63,079 bases of DNA from Pseudomonas sp. (GCF_030683065.1 NZ_JAUXMX010000055.1:1-63079); one strand, 5' to 3'. Numbered from the stretch's first letter, positions 54,025 to 62,978 are shown. Translations and numbers: made by a program. The notes: generated by a model not told the origin, from the letters alone.

Positions 54025-54300
54025 ATGAGCGATTTCGACATACGCCAAACGCAGGCTTGGGATATCGATAACCTCTGCGCCTTGATCTTCGAGCACGGCC
54101 CCAACCCCCGGAATTACCTGCCCCGCGACCACCTGCAAGCTATCGCCGACGGCGCGGTGCAGGCGGTGTCGGCCGAGCGTGATGGCGAGTTGCTGGGCTT
54201 TGTCAGCTACCAGTTATCCAGGCACTTCGAGCGCTATCAAGCCGAGGCGCGCCGCCCCCGTGGTTCGCGCCGCACGGTCTGTCACGTGCAGGTGCATCGC
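54025..54300 (+). pseudogene. Truncated GNAT acetyltransferase
   Basis: Residues 1 to about 76 look like the N-terminal half of a GNAT N-acetyltransferase (DFDIRQTQAWDIDNLCALIFE...ERDGELLGFVSYQLSRHFERYQ), with strands 1-3 present. The acetyl-CoA-binding half (Q/R-x-x-G-x-G/A) never appears. Past about residue 77 the frame turns Arg/Pro-rich, crosses a GTGCGC-type palindrome at 54309-54332 and runs antisense through the 3' end of the FAD gene to a stop at 54450. The break point is approximate. Confidence 0.65.
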
Positions 54301-54308
54301 CACAGGCT

Positions 54309-54332
54309 GGTGTGCGCGGCGCACCCTACGGG
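54309..54332. repeat. GTGCGC-type short repeat
   Basis: GGTGTGCGCGGCGCACCCTA then CGGG. An inverted relative, GTAGGGTGCGCCGTGCGCAC, occurs at 60880-60899. It sits at the breakpoint of the GNAT pseudogene. Confidence 0.5.
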
Positions 54333-54333
54333 A

Positions 54334-55950
54334 TCAGGTGTCGGCGATCCCCAGCATATCCCGCGCCAGGAATTCGGCGACGCGAATGCCGTCGACCCCG
54401 GCGGAGAGGATGCCGCCGGCATAGCCCGCGCCTTCGCCAGCCGGGTATAGGCCCTTGACGTTGAGGCTCTGCATAGTCGCGTTGCGAGTGATGCGCAGGG
54501 GCGAGGAAGTGCGCGTCTCGATGCCAGTGAGTACCGCGTCGTGCAGGGCGAAGCCTTTGATCTGCTTGTCGAAGGCTGGCAGCGCCTCGCGGATCGCCTC
54601 GATGGCAAAGTCAGGCAATGCCAGGGCCAGGTCGCCGAGTTTGACCCCCGGCTTGTAGGACGGCTCGACGCTACCCAGTTCGGTCGAGGGGCGTCCGGCG
54701 ATAAAGTCGCCGACCAATTGCCCCGGTGCCTCATAGGTGCTGCCGCCGAGCAGGTAAGCCTGAGACTCCAGGCGCTCTTGCAGCTCGATGCCGGCCAGCG
54801 GGCCGCCGGGATAGTCCTGCTCAGGAGTAATACCGACGACAATACCGGCGTTGGCATTGTGCTCGTTGCGCGAGTACTGGCTCATGCCGTTGGTCACCAC
54901 GCGGCCGACTTCCGAGGTGGCTGCGACCACGGTGCCGCCCGGGCACATGCAGAAGCTGTAGACCGAGCGGCCATTTTTGGCATGGTGCACCAGCTTGTAG
55001 TCGGCGGCGCCAAGCTTGGGGTGGCCGGCGTACTTGCCCAGCCGCGCGCGGTCGATCAGCGACTGTGGATGCTCGATGCGAAAGCCCACCGAAAACGGCT
55101 TGGCTTCCATGTACACACCGCGCTTGTGGAGCATGCGGAAGGTGTCGCGTGAACTGTGGCCCAGCGCCAGGATCACGTGACGGCTGCGGATCTGCTCGCC
55201 GTTGTCGAGCACCACGCCGAGCAACTGGTCTTCCTCGATCAGTACGTCGCTGACCCGCTGCTGGAAGCGCACTTCGCCGCCCAGCGCCTTGATCTCCTCG
55301 CGCATGGTGGCGACCACGCCGGTGAGGCGGAAGGTGCCGATATGCGGCTTGCTGACGTAGAGGATTTCTTCGGGTGCGCCGGCCTTGACGAACTCCTGCA
55401 GCACCTTGCGGCCCAGGTGCTTGGGGTCTTTGATCTGGCTGTACAGCTTGCCGTCGGAGAAAGTGCCTGCGCCGCCTTCACCGAACTGCACATTGGACTC
55501 GGGGTTGAGTACGTTCTTGCGCCACAACCCCCAGGTGTCCTTGGTCCGCTGGCGCACTTCGGTGCCGCGTTCGAGCACGATCGGCCTGAGTCCGGCCTGG
55601 GCCAGGATCAACGCAGCGAAGATCCCGCAAGGGCCGAAGCCGACCACCAGAGGCCGCTCTTCAAGGCTTTCTGCGGCGTGGCCCACCGGTTTATAGGCCG
55701 TGTCCGGCGACGGACCGATATGCCGGTCATCGACAAACCTGGCGAGCAGCGCCGCTTCGTCGCGCACGCTACAGTCGACGGTGTAGATGAACTGCAGCTC
55801 ACTGGACTTCTTGCGCGCGTCATAGCTGCGCTTGAACAGGCTGAAGTCGAGGAGCTCACCGTCTTCAATTCCCAGGCGCTGGGCGATAGCCGGGCGCAGG
55901 GCCTCGATGGGATGGTCGAGGGACAGCTTGAGTTCGGTGATGCGCAGCAT
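54334..55950 (-). CDS. FAD-dependent oxidoreductase (COG2509 type)
   Basis: A 538-residue flavoprotein. An N-terminal domain of about 90 residues precedes the dinucleotide-binding loop VVGFGPCGIFAALILAQAGLRPIVLERG. FGEGGAGTFSDGKLYSQIKD and MCPGGTVVAATSEVGRVV follow, and it ends AGEGAGYAGGILSAGVDG. This matches the uncharacterised NAD(P)/FAD-dependent family. The reaction is unknown. The start MLRITELKLSLDHP was chosen over a longer frame. Confidence 0.86.
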   Translation of the reverse strand: MLRITELKLSLDHPIEALRPAIAQRLGIEDGELLDFSLFKRSYDARKKSSELQFIYTVDCSVRDEAALLARFVDDRHIGPSPDTAYKPVGHAAESLEERPLVVGFGPCGIFAALILAQAGLRPIVLERGTEVRQRTKDTWGLWRKNVLNPESNVQFGEGGAGTFSDGKLYSQIKDPKHLGRKVLQEFVKAGAPEEILYVSKPHIGTFRLTGVVATMREEIKALGGEVRFQQRVSDVLIEEDQLLGVVLDNGEQIRSRHVILALGHSSRDTFRMLHKRGVYMEAKPFSVGFRIEHPQSLIDRARLGKYAGHPKLGAADYKLVHHAKNGRSVYSFCMCPGGTVVAATSEVGRVVTNGMSQYSRNEHNANAGIVVGITPEQDYPGGPLAGIELQERLESQAYLLGGSTYEAPGQLVGDFIAGRPSTELGSVEPSYKPGVKLGDLALALPDFAIEAIREALPAFDKQIKGFALHDAVLTGIETRTSSPLRITRNATMQSLNVKGLYPAGEGAGYAGGILSAGVDGIRVAEFLARDMLGIADT

Positions 55951-56058
55951 GTGACAATCCAGGATCAGGGCCGGAGGCAACCCGGCAACTTTTGAAGGCG
56001 GCGATTATAGGCGTTATTAGGCTGCGATGGGCACGTAGCAGTGCAGGTAACCGATGAC

Positions 56059-56730
56059 TCACTCGTTACGCGCGCCACCGAAGTAGGCGCAGCCGCGCAT
56101 CACCTCACCATTGAGGCGCAGTTCGGCAGACATGTGTTGCACGGCGCCGCTCATGCTGTCTACACAGCGCTGCGGCGCAACCCACAGCACCAGGCGTTGG
56201 CCATTGGCGTCACTGCTCAGGTTAAGGCGGCCTTCCGGGAGTTGCTCTTCCAGATAGGGCAAGGCCAGCGGCTCCTCGCCAACCCGGTTGAGAACCAGGC
56301 CCTGGCTGCTGACGGTTACGCTCCAGCCTGGCTCCTGGCCGCTGGCATGCACAATGATGCGCTTGAAGTTAGGGGCGTCGCAGCCCTGGCCTTCGCGTTG
56401 CAGGCGGTACACCTGGCTAAGCGTCAATTGACCCTCTACATCGGTACGCTGGCTGGCCGCCAACTGTCCGCGCAGGTCGGCAAACAGCGGGCCTGGGCCG
56501 TCGGCCAGCAATTCTGACGTGTCGCGCATGATGCCGGTCGTGCCGTCATTGGTGATTACAAACCGTCGCTGCTCCTGGCAGGGGCGAAACAGCAACTGCC
56601 CGGCCTCCAGGCTCAGCTCGCCTTGCAGGCGGGTATGCTGGGGCGAATCGGTCTTGGGTTTTTCGCTGAACACCTGGCAACTGGCAAATAGCGGCAACAG
56701 GGCAAACAATAAAATACGGCTGGCGTGCAT
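56059..56730 (-). CDS. COG3650-type lipoprotein
   Basis: A 223-residue lipoprotein with signal ILLFALLPLFAS-Cys. It has two beta-rich parts; the second includes MSAELRLNGEVMRGCAYFGG, a META/COG3650-like motif. It probably resides in the periplasm or outer membrane. Function unknown. ATG 56730 begins the signal peptide cleanly. Confidence 0.72.
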   Translation of the reverse strand: MHASRILLFALLPLFASCQVFSEKPKTDSPQHTRLQGELSLEAGQLLFRPCQEQRRFVITNDGTTGIMRDTSELLADGPGPLFADLRGQLAASQRTDVEGQLTLSQVYRLQREGQGCDAPNFKRIIVHASGQEPGWSVTVSSQGLVLNRVGEEPLALPYLEEQLPEGRLNLSSDANGQRLVLWVAPQRCVDSMSGAVQHMSAELRLNGEVMRGCAYFGGARNE

Positions 56731-56806
56731 CGAGGCTCTCCTGGCAAGAGCTGTCACGGTACGCAGGCACATGGACGATCACAAGGGCGGGCGCGCGCGG
56801 AAAACG

Positions 56807-56873
56807 CTCGCCTACCGAGTGCCTCGATGCGCTGTTGAGCCGCCGAGCTGGATAGCGCTCGGCGGTAGGCGAG
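56807..56873. repeat. Nested palindromic element
   Basis: Outer arms CTCGCCTACCG (56807-56817) and CGGTAGGCGAG (56863-56873) enclose CCGCCGAGC / GCTCGGCGG. A related left arm occurs at about 21130-21145. It lies between the COG3650 lipoprotein start and the YebC stop and may act as a terminator for the latter. Confidence 0.55.
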
Positions 56874-56893
56874 GCAGGCAATGCTTCTGACGA

Positions 56894-57595
56894 TTAGCCA
56901 GCCAGGCCGACATAGACGTTCTGCACATCATCGTGGCTGTCGATGGCCTCAAGAAAGGCTTCGACCTCTTCCATTTCGGCGTCCGACAGGCTGGTGACCG
57001 GGTTCTTCGGACGGTAGCCAAGAGTGGCCGAGTTGACTGTGAAACCCTGGTCGGGCAGGGCGCGGCACACTGCATCGAGATCGGTCAGTTCGGTGATGAA
57101 CAGGGTGTTGCCCTCATCGGACGGCTCGAAATCCTGCGCGCCGGCTTCGATGGCAGCCAGTTCCGGGTCGGCGCCGCTGTCGCTGGAGGCTTCGATCAGG
57201 CCGACGTGGTCGAAGTCCCAGGTGACCGAGCCGGAAGCGCCCATCTGGCCCTTGCGGAACAGCACGCGGATCTCGGCCACGGTGCGGTTGATGTTGTCGG
57301 TCAGGCATTCGACGATCACCGGCACTTGGTGCGGCGCGAAGCCTTCATAGGTGGTGCGCTCGAAGTGGACGGTTTCCCCGGTCAGCCCCGCGCCTTTCTT
57401 GATTGCCCGCTCCAGAGTGTCCTTGGGCATCGAGGCTTTTTTCGCCTGATGCACGGCCAGGCGCAGCTTGGGATTCATGTCCGGGTCGGCGCCATTGCGC
57501 GCGGCGATCATGATTTCTTTCACCAGTCGGCCGAAAATCTTGCCTCTGGCGTTGGCGGCGGCTTCTCTAGGTTTGGCTTTCCATTGTGCGCCCAT
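56894..57595 (-). CDS. YebC/PmpR-family DNA- or ribosome-associated protein
   Basis: A 233-residue three-domain YebC-family protein (MGAQWKAKPREAAANARGKIFGRLVKEIMIAARNGADPDMNPKLR...). The N-terminus differs from the canonical GHSKWANIK of YebC-I, so this is the paralogous YeeN-like group rather than PmpR itself. Proposed roles are transcription regulation or relief of ribosome stalling at prolines. Confidence 0.88.
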   Translation of the reverse strand: MGAQWKAKPREAAANARGKIFGRLVKEIMIAARNGADPDMNPKLRLAVHQAKKASMPKDTLERAIKKGAGLTGETVHFERTTYEGFAPHQVPVIVECLTDNINRTVAEIRVLFRKGQMGASGSVTWDFDHVGLIEASSDSGADPELAAIEAGAQDFEPSDEGNTLFITELTDLDAVCRALPDQGFTVNSATLGYRPKNPVTSLSDAEMEEVEAFLEAIDSHDDVQNVYVGLAG

Positions 57596-57845
57596 GCGGA
57601 TTCTCTTGGTCTGTGCGGGTGGGGACGTAGCCGGCCGTGAGGCGTTGCCGGTGATGTCCGCCCAGACGAGCAGCGGCCAGCGACAAACCCGGCTACGGAG
57701 TTAGTCGGCGGATTTTAATCGCTCCGTCAGCGCCTGGCACCCTTTGATTGTCATGGCCGCTTAGCAGGCGCTAGCTTGTCCTGGCGCAACTGACGGCTCG
57801 ATGCCCTGGTCTATGCTTGTCGTGGATCACTAGAGGAGACAGGTT

Positions 57846-58277
57846 ATGCGCAAGATATTGGTTGCATTCGATGGTTCGGACAGCTCGAAGCGTGCGTTGC
57901 AGTACGTCATCGACTTCGCCCGTGATCACGCCGCGACGCTGGAGGTGCATCTGCTCAATGTGCAGCATGAGCCGGTGCTGTATGGCGAGTACGTGACTGG
58001 CGAGATCATCGACCAATTGCAGCAGTCACTGCTGACCAGCGCCGCTCAGACCCTTGAGTGGCCAGCCGATCAACTGAAGGCAGCCGGTATCAGCTACAAG
58101 GCGCACACCGCGCTCGGCAATGTCGCGGCGCAGGTGCGCGAGTTTGTCGGTCAACTGGGTTGCGACACCGTGGTGATGGGGACGCGCGGCATGGGCAGTT
58201 TCACCGGCATGCTGCTGGGCTCGGTGGCTGCGCGGGTGATACATGAAGTGTCGGTGCCGGTGCTATTAGTGAAGTAA
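57846..58277 (+). CDS. Universal stress protein (UspA family), copy 1
   Basis: A 143-residue single Usp domain. The ATP-binding signature G-x2-G-x9-G-S is present in GTRGMGSFTGMLLGS, so it is the nucleotide-binding type. Asp in AFDGSDSS near the N-terminus is typical. It is followed 72 bp later by a close paralogue. Confidence 0.92.
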   Translation: MRKILVAFDGSDSSKRALQYVIDFARDHAATLEVHLLNVQHEPVLYGEYVTGEIIDQLQQSLLTSAAQTLEWPADQLKAAGISYKAHTALGNVAAQVREFVGQLGCDTVVMGTRGMGSFTGMLLGSVAARVIHEVSVPVLLVK

Positions 58278-58349
58278 CCGCAAATCGCCGGGCGTTGCGT
58301 CAGGCGGCGCCGGCCTATGCTTGAAATGAATCAGCAAAGGAGACGTGTG

Positions 58350-58781
58350 ATGCGCAAGATACTGCTTGCCTTCGATGGTTCGGACAGCTCGAAACGTGCC
58401 CTGCAGTACGTGATCGACTTCGTCCGTATGCATGCCGCAACGCTGGAGGTGCACCTGCTCAACGTGCAGCATGAACCCGCGATATATGGCGAATACATCA
58501 ATCAAGAAATGCTCGGCAATATGCGTAATTCCCTGAAAGCGGCGGCCAATGAGGCGCTCGACTGGCCCGCAGGCCAATTGCAGGCGGCAGGTATTAACCA
58601 TGAAAAGCACACGGCCTTTGGCAACGTGGCCGAGCAAGTAGGCATTGCCGCCAAGCATCTGCAGTGCGACACCGTAGTGATGGGCACGCGCGGCCTGGGC
58701 AGTTTCACCGGCATGCTGCTGGGCTCGGCGGCGACACGGGTCGTGCATGAAGTGTCGGTGCCGGTCTTGCTGGTGAAGTAG
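58350..58781 (+). CDS. Universal stress protein (UspA family), copy 2
   Basis: A 143-residue Usp domain, same length as copy 1 and highly similar (RKILLAFDGSDSSKRALQYV, LLNVQHEP, GTRGLGSFTGMLLGS). It keeps the same ATP-binding signature. The upstream AAGGAGA supports ATG 58350 rather than the in-frame start 33 bases earlier. Confidence 0.92.
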   Translation: MRKILLAFDGSDSSKRALQYVIDFVRMHAATLEVHLLNVQHEPAIYGEYINQEMLGNMRNSLKAAANEALDWPAGQLQAAGINHEKHTAFGNVAEQVGIAAKHLQCDTVVMGTRGLGSFTGMLLGSAATRVVHEVSVPVLLVK

Positions 58782-58927
58782 TCAGCCAGCCTCGCGCAAC
58801 CTGAGGGCGCAGTCGCGGCGGCGCGCGGCGGACTGTGCGGCTGTTTTGCTGAGCGACTGTATGTGCAGGTGATTTGCCGGCGCTGTTCTAATGGCTGCTC
58901 ACCCGGAAATAAAGATGAGGAAGCGCC

Positions 58928-59806
58928 ATGTCGCCCAAGGATCTACTGTTGGCGCTGGTCGTGATCATCGTCTGGGGCATGAATTTCGTGGTGATCAAGA
59001 TCGGCCTGGATGACATGCCGCCGATGTTATTGGGGGCGTTGCGGTTCATGCTCGCCGCCTTTCCGGCGATTCTGTTCATCAAGCGCCCGCAGATCCCGTT
59101 GCGCTGGCTGCTGCTCTACGGCGCGACCATCTCGCTCGGCCAGTTTGCCTTTCTGTTCTATGCCATGTCGGTGGGCATGCCGGCTGGTCTGGCTTCGCTG
59201 GTGCTGCAATCCCAGGCGTTCTTCACCCTGTTGTTCGCCGCACTGTTTCTCGGCGAACGCCTGCGCATGGCCAACCTGTTCGGGTTGTTGGTGGCGGCGG
59301 GAGGCTTGTTGCTGATCGGCCTGCAGGGTGACCGGTTGATGACCCTGGCCGGGTTTGCCCTGACCATTTGTGCCGCCTCGATGTGGGCACTGGGCAATAT
59401 CGTCACGCGCAAGCTGGGCAAGGTGAACCTGGTTGGCCTGGTGGTCTGGGGAAGTCTGATCCCACCGCTGCCATTCTTGGCGCTGTCCTGGTTTTTGGAA
59501 GGCCCAGAAGTGATCGAGGCTGCATTGCGCGGCATCAACCTGAATTCGATCCTGGTGCTGATCTACCTGGCCTTCGGGGCGACCATTCTCGGCTACGGCC
59601 TGTGGAGTCGCCTGCTGTCGCGCTACCCGGTCAGCCAGGTGGCGCCCTTCTCGCTGCTGGTGCCGGTGGTGGGGCTTACGTCTTCGGCGCTGCTGCTCGA
59701 CGAACGCCTCGGCCCGCTGCAAGTGCTCGGCGCGCTTCTGGTCATGCTCGGTTTGCTGATCAATGTGTGCGGCGGCTGGCTGTACGGGCGCCTGCGCCTG
59801 GCCTGA
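58928..59806 (+). CDS. EamA/DMT-family transporter
   Basis: A 292-residue, ten-helix exporter with two EamA repeats (LLALVVIIVWGMNFVVIKIGLDDMPPMLLGALRF; SRYPVSQVAPFSLLVPVVGL). It resembles YdeD/EamA-type O-acetylserine/cysteine exporters; substrate unproven. It follows the usp pair on its own promoter. Confidence 0.88.
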   Translation: MSPKDLLLALVVIIVWGMNFVVIKIGLDDMPPMLLGALRFMLAAFPAILFIKRPQIPLRWLLLYGATISLGQFAFLFYAMSVGMPAGLASLVLQSQAFFTLLFAALFLGERLRMANLFGLLVAAGGLLLIGLQGDRLMTLAGFALTICAASMWALGNIVTRKLGKVNLVGLVVWGSLIPPLPFLALSWFLEGPEVIEAALRGINLNSILVLIYLAFGATILGYGLWSRLLSRYPVSQVAPFSLLVPVVGLTSSALLLDERLGPLQVLGALLVMLGLLINVCGGWLYGRLRLA

Positions 59807-59875
59807 GAGCCCGCTAGTGCGCGCGGGCCCAGCCCTGCTGTGAATAGCGTGGGGCGTTTTGCGGGGGCCAGCTGG

Positions 59876-60133
59876 TTAGCGCTTACCCATGGAGCGACGG
59901 GTGCCATTCGGTGCCGGGCCGATCTTCTTTTCATGGGCGGACTTGTTGCCCTTCAGGTGCCAGGCCTGACCATCATTCTTGCCCGAAGCGACGGCAGCCG
60001 CTGAAAACAGCGAGGCAAAGCCTGGCAAACCGGCTTTTTTAGCTGGGGCAGACTCGTTGGTTGCGGCGCTGCCTGCTTCAACTTCGGCAGTCTGGGCGGC
60101 AAGCGTTGGGTCAGGCGAGTGAGTATTGGTCAT
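59876..60133 (-). CDS. Hypothetical small basic protein
   Basis: An 85-residue protein, probably disordered in its Ala/Glu-rich first half. The C-terminal half is conserved-looking: GLPGFASLFSAAAVASGK...GQAWHLKGNKSAHEKKIGPAPNGTRRSMGKR. Similar small proteins occur in other pseudomonads as far as I recall. No function is assignable. Confidence 0.65.
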   Translation of the reverse strand: MTNTHSPDPTLAAQTAEVEAGSAATNESAPAKKAGLPGFASLFSAAAVASGKNDGQAWHLKGNKSAHEKKIGPAPNGTRRSMGKR

Positions 60134-60445
60134 GAAAGGTCCGCGGCTGCCGAGAGAAAAGTGGGGCGCGAGTATACCTGTCTATTCGCCGCGACCCCAT
60201 TCCGTTGATCGCACCCAGGTGCGCTGCGCGCACGAGCGGCGCGGCGACTTCAGGGTTTACCGGGCAGCGCGTTTGCGCCATACCCCGTTATCTAGCGCGT
60301 GGGGAATCTAGACTGCGGGCAATCTGTAGGGCGGTTCGGGGGGGGGCTGCTGGGCGGGAAACACGGGGTGTACGCTGCGGCGTTGCGCTCGTCAGGCGGG
60401 GCAGGGTGAGCGTACCTGTGCCTGGCACAGGTACGCCTCAGGCAA
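60134..60445. other. Intergenic region with perfect palindrome
   Basis: A 312-bp gap without a gene. It holds a G9 run (60338-60346) and, at its right end, the palindrome GCGTACCTGTGCC-T-GGCACAGGTACGC (60410-60436), 10 bp past the ppiC stop. The palindrome may be an unusual transcript end, though no T-tract follows on the minus strand. Confidence 0.5.
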
Positions 60446-60727
60446 TCAGTCCTGGCGGCTGGTCACTTCCAGCAGGTGGTAACCGAACTGGGTTTTCACC
60501 GGGCCTTGCACGACATTGATCGGGGCGCTGAATACCACGGTGTCGAATTCCTTGACCATCTGGCCCGGGCCAAACGAACCGAGATCGCCGCCGCTACGGC
60601 TGGACGGGCAGGTGGAGTTGTCTTTGGCAACCTGGGCGAAGTCGGCGCCGCCTTCGATAGCGGTTTTCAGTTCGATGCACTTGTCTTCGGATGCAACCAG
60701 GATGTGGCGGGCAGTGGCTTTGGCCAT
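60446..60727 (-). CDS. ppiC: Parvulin-type peptidyl-prolyl isomerase PpiC
   Basis: A 93-residue stand-alone parvulin, identical in length to E. coli PpiC (cytoplasmic). The motifs ARHILVAS, SGGDLGSFGPGQMVKEFD and TQFGYHLLEV are complete. Confidence 0.93.
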   Translation of the reverse strand: MAKATARHILVASEDKCIELKTAIEGGADFAQVAKDNSTCPSSRSGGDLGSFGPGQMVKEFDTVVFSAPINVVQGPVKTQFGYHLLEVTSRQD

Positions 60728-61125
60728 GGGGAATTACTCCTTTTCAAATAAGCCGCAAAGATTACCGTAATCAGGGCGCCATTAAAACGGTGGGGCATGC
60801 TGGCGCAGCTGTTCAAGCACCTCGCGGCGGATAGTGCGCGGCTGAAGCCATTCGCGGGCATGTGCAGGGGCTTGATCTTGTAGGGTGCGCCGTGCGCACC
60901 AAGGCCAGTTGCAGATTGGTGCACTCTACCCATTGCAGCCTCATGCCGCCCCAGGCGTGCATGCACCGCGCCCGCGCCCAACCGCTGGGTCACAGGGATG
61001 CAGGTAATTTCTGCTCCGCGCTGGCTACGTGGATTGCTTGATTGATCTGCTCAGCTGTAGCGCCGGCATTGCCGAGCATGCGCCGAGTCCGCATCATGGG
61101 CACCATCAGTTTGAAGGAGGTTTGC
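60728..61125. other. Intergenic region before the CAP-domain gene
   Basis: About 400 bp without a gene. It contains the short repeat GTAGGGTGCGCCGTGCGCAC (60880-60899) and, further right, the CAP gene ribosome-binding site AAGGAGG (61114-61120). Confidence 0.5.
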
Positions 61126-61980
61126 ATGGGCGTCAGATCGTGTGTGCCGGGTTTCGCGGCGTTGTCGCTGGGGGTGTTGTTCAGTGTTGCTGGCTACGCG
61201 GCCGAAGAGGGGCAACTGATCGAGGCGATCAATACCTACCGCAGCGAGGTGCAACGCTGCGCGGGGCGAGCGTCCGAGGAGCTGCCTCCACTGGCGTTTG
61301 ATTCACGTCTGGTGCTGCCGGTCGCGGGTGGTGGTGATCTGCAGCAGATGTTGAGCGCGGCGGCCTACCCTATTGTTAACGTGCGAGCGATTAGCCTCTC
61401 CGGGCCGCGTGATGCGTTGGCGGCGATGAAGGTGCTGCAAGAGAGCTTCTGCCAGGTTTTGCTGGATCCGCAGTTTGTCGATATCGGCGTGAACCGGATG
61501 GATCGCGACTGGCGCATCGTAGTGGCGCGGCCGCTGCTGGTCGGGCGTCTGGGCGATTGGCAGGCGGAAGGGCAGAAGCTACTCGCCCAGGTCAATGCCA
61601 AGCGTGCGCAAGCGCGCCAATGCGGCGCCCAGTCCTTTGCTGCGACAACGCCACTGGTATGGAATGCCACGCTGGGCATGGCCGCTGAAACGCACAGTCG
61701 GGCCATGGCCAACGGCAACTTCTTCGCCCATACCGGCAGTGACGGCCGCACCCCAGGTGACCGCGCCGAACTGGCGGGTTACAGCGCTCAGCAGGTTGGC
61801 GAGAACATCGCCGCCGGCCTGGACGCTTCGAGCAAGGTCGTCGACGGCTGGCTGGCCAGCCCTGGTCATTGCGCCAACCTGATGAACGCGCAATTCAGCG
61901 AGCTTGGCGCAGCCTATGCGGTCGACCCGAAAAGCGATGCGGGCATCTACTGGACAGCGCTGTTTGGCACTCCGCTTTAG
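61126..61980 (+). CDS. Exported CAP/SCP-domain protein
   Basis: A 284-residue exported protein. A signal peptide (FAALSLGVLFSVAGYA) is followed by a novel N-terminal part of about 130 residues with two Cys. A C-terminal CAP domain (residues about 155-284) contains HSRAMANGNFFAHTGSDGRTPGDRAELAGYSAQQVGENIAAG, with the typical His/Glu surface. CAP proteins in bacteria are secreted and of variable function. ATG 61126 follows AAGGAGG at 5 bp. Confidence 0.82.
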   Translation: MGVRSCVPGFAALSLGVLFSVAGYAAEEGQLIEAINTYRSEVQRCAGRASEELPPLAFDSRLVLPVAGGGDLQQMLSAAAYPIVNVRAISLSGPRDALAAMKVLQESFCQVLLDPQFVDIGVNRMDRDWRIVVARPLLVGRLGDWQAEGQKLLAQVNAKRAQARQCGAQSFAATTPLVWNATLGMAAETHSRAMANGNFFAHTGSDGRTPGDRAELAGYSAQQVGENIAAGLDASSKVVDGWLASPGHCANLMNAQFSELGAAYAVDPKSDAGIYWTALFGTPL

Positions 61981-62041
61981 CCTCAATCAAAGACCTGCAT
62001 AAGCGCTGCATCGCCAACCAGAGCCGCCTCGGCAGCGCTGG

Positions 62042-62407
62042 CTAGCCGTGCAGCCAGGCTTCGGCCTGCTCCTCATCAGCCCACTCGAATGCCTTGATCT
62101 GCAGGCCTGGGATCAATGCACCCTCGACCTCGCTGGCGGTTCTCACCCACGCCTTGTCAGCAACCACTGCCATGCGCTCGAAACGTCGAACAAAGCGCAA
62201 TAGTTGCGGGATACGTGACAACTCGACGGCCACCGCGCCCAGAGTAGGCAGCGCAAAATCGCCAATTCGATAGAGCATCAGGCCATGCTCAATGCCTTCC
62301 GATTGCCGGCTCAGCTCATCCAGTGCGACGCGCATTTGTGCGCTGTCGAGCTTGCCGGAGAACTCAACATCAATGCGGTTCTTGCCGTTGCGCAGTACTT
62401 TGAACAT
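62042..62407 (-). CDS. STAS/SpoIIAA-like protein
   Basis: A 121-residue single-domain protein (FKVLRNGKNRIDVEFSGKLDSAQMRVALDELSRQSEGIEHGLML...FEWADEEQAEAWL). The pattern fits SpoIIAA-like/STAS-SEC14 domain proteins of pseudomonads, whose ligand is unknown. Confidence 0.78.
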   Translation of the reverse strand: MFKVLRNGKNRIDVEFSGKLDSAQMRVALDELSRQSEGIEHGLMLYRIGDFALPTLGAVAVELSRIPQLLRFVRRFERMAVVADKAWVRTASEVEGALIPGLQIKAFEWADEEQAEAWLHG

Positions 62408-62623
62408 AGCGACGTCTCCACAGGATTGATATTTCAACCATACGCCTCGCGCCTGCACGGTTTAAAGAACAGGTTATCCGCAACGTTCGGGTCGCGGCGC
62501 CAGTCGCCTATGCGCGTTAGCTTACAGACGCTCTTAATGATCGCGTGTACGGTCTTTTTTTACTGCGCGTGAGAAAAACGCGCGCGAAAAAATTCGATCA
62601 GGTTGTTAACTGGAGTACTTCAT

Positions 62624-62845
62624 ATGAAGCTTTTCAAGCTTGTTTCCGCCGGCGTTCTGTTCACTGCCCTGGGTTTGAGCGGTTGCTCAGGCATGACTCA
62701 TCAAGAGAAGAACACCGCGGTCGGCGCTGCAGTTGGCGGCGTGGCGGGCAATGTGCTCTGCGGTGGCGTGCTCTGCACCGGCGCCGGTGCCGTGGTGGGT
62801 GGCGTGATTGGTCATGAGGTCAGCAAAGACAAAGATAAGAAGTAA
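62624..62845 (+). CDS. Small glycine-zipper lipoprotein
   Basis: A 73-residue lipoprotein with lipobox LSG-Cys, followed by a two-helix glycine zipper (AVGAAVGGVAGNVLCGGVLCTGAGAVVGGVIGHEV) and a Lys/Asp-rich tail. Similar to OsmB-type small envelope proteins. TGGAG lies 8 bp upstream. Confidence 0.82.
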   Translation: MKLFKLVSAGVLFTALGLSGCSGMTHQEKNTAVGAAVGGVAGNVLCGGVLCTGAGAVVGGVIGHEVSKDKDKK

Positions 62846-62940
62846 GTCAAACCGCCCCAAAATGCCTGATCTGCCTGCCACACGCGCACCGTATTGATCG
62901 AGGGAGCAGGCGGCAAACAGGTAATGCCACCTCTCGTTGC

Positions 62941-62978
62941 AATGCTGTTCACTTAAGCCAAGTGAGCAGCATTTTTTT
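62941..62978 (+). terminator. Rho-independent terminator after the small lipoprotein gene
   Basis: AATGCTGTTCACTT pairs with AAGTGAGCAGCATT (one wobble) around AAGCC, followed by TTTTTTT. Confidence 0.88.

Noticed and set aside
60338..60346. Run of nine G residues as a phase-variation tract
   Set aside because: It lies in a gap with no gene start or clear promoter at useful distance, so no gene would be switched.
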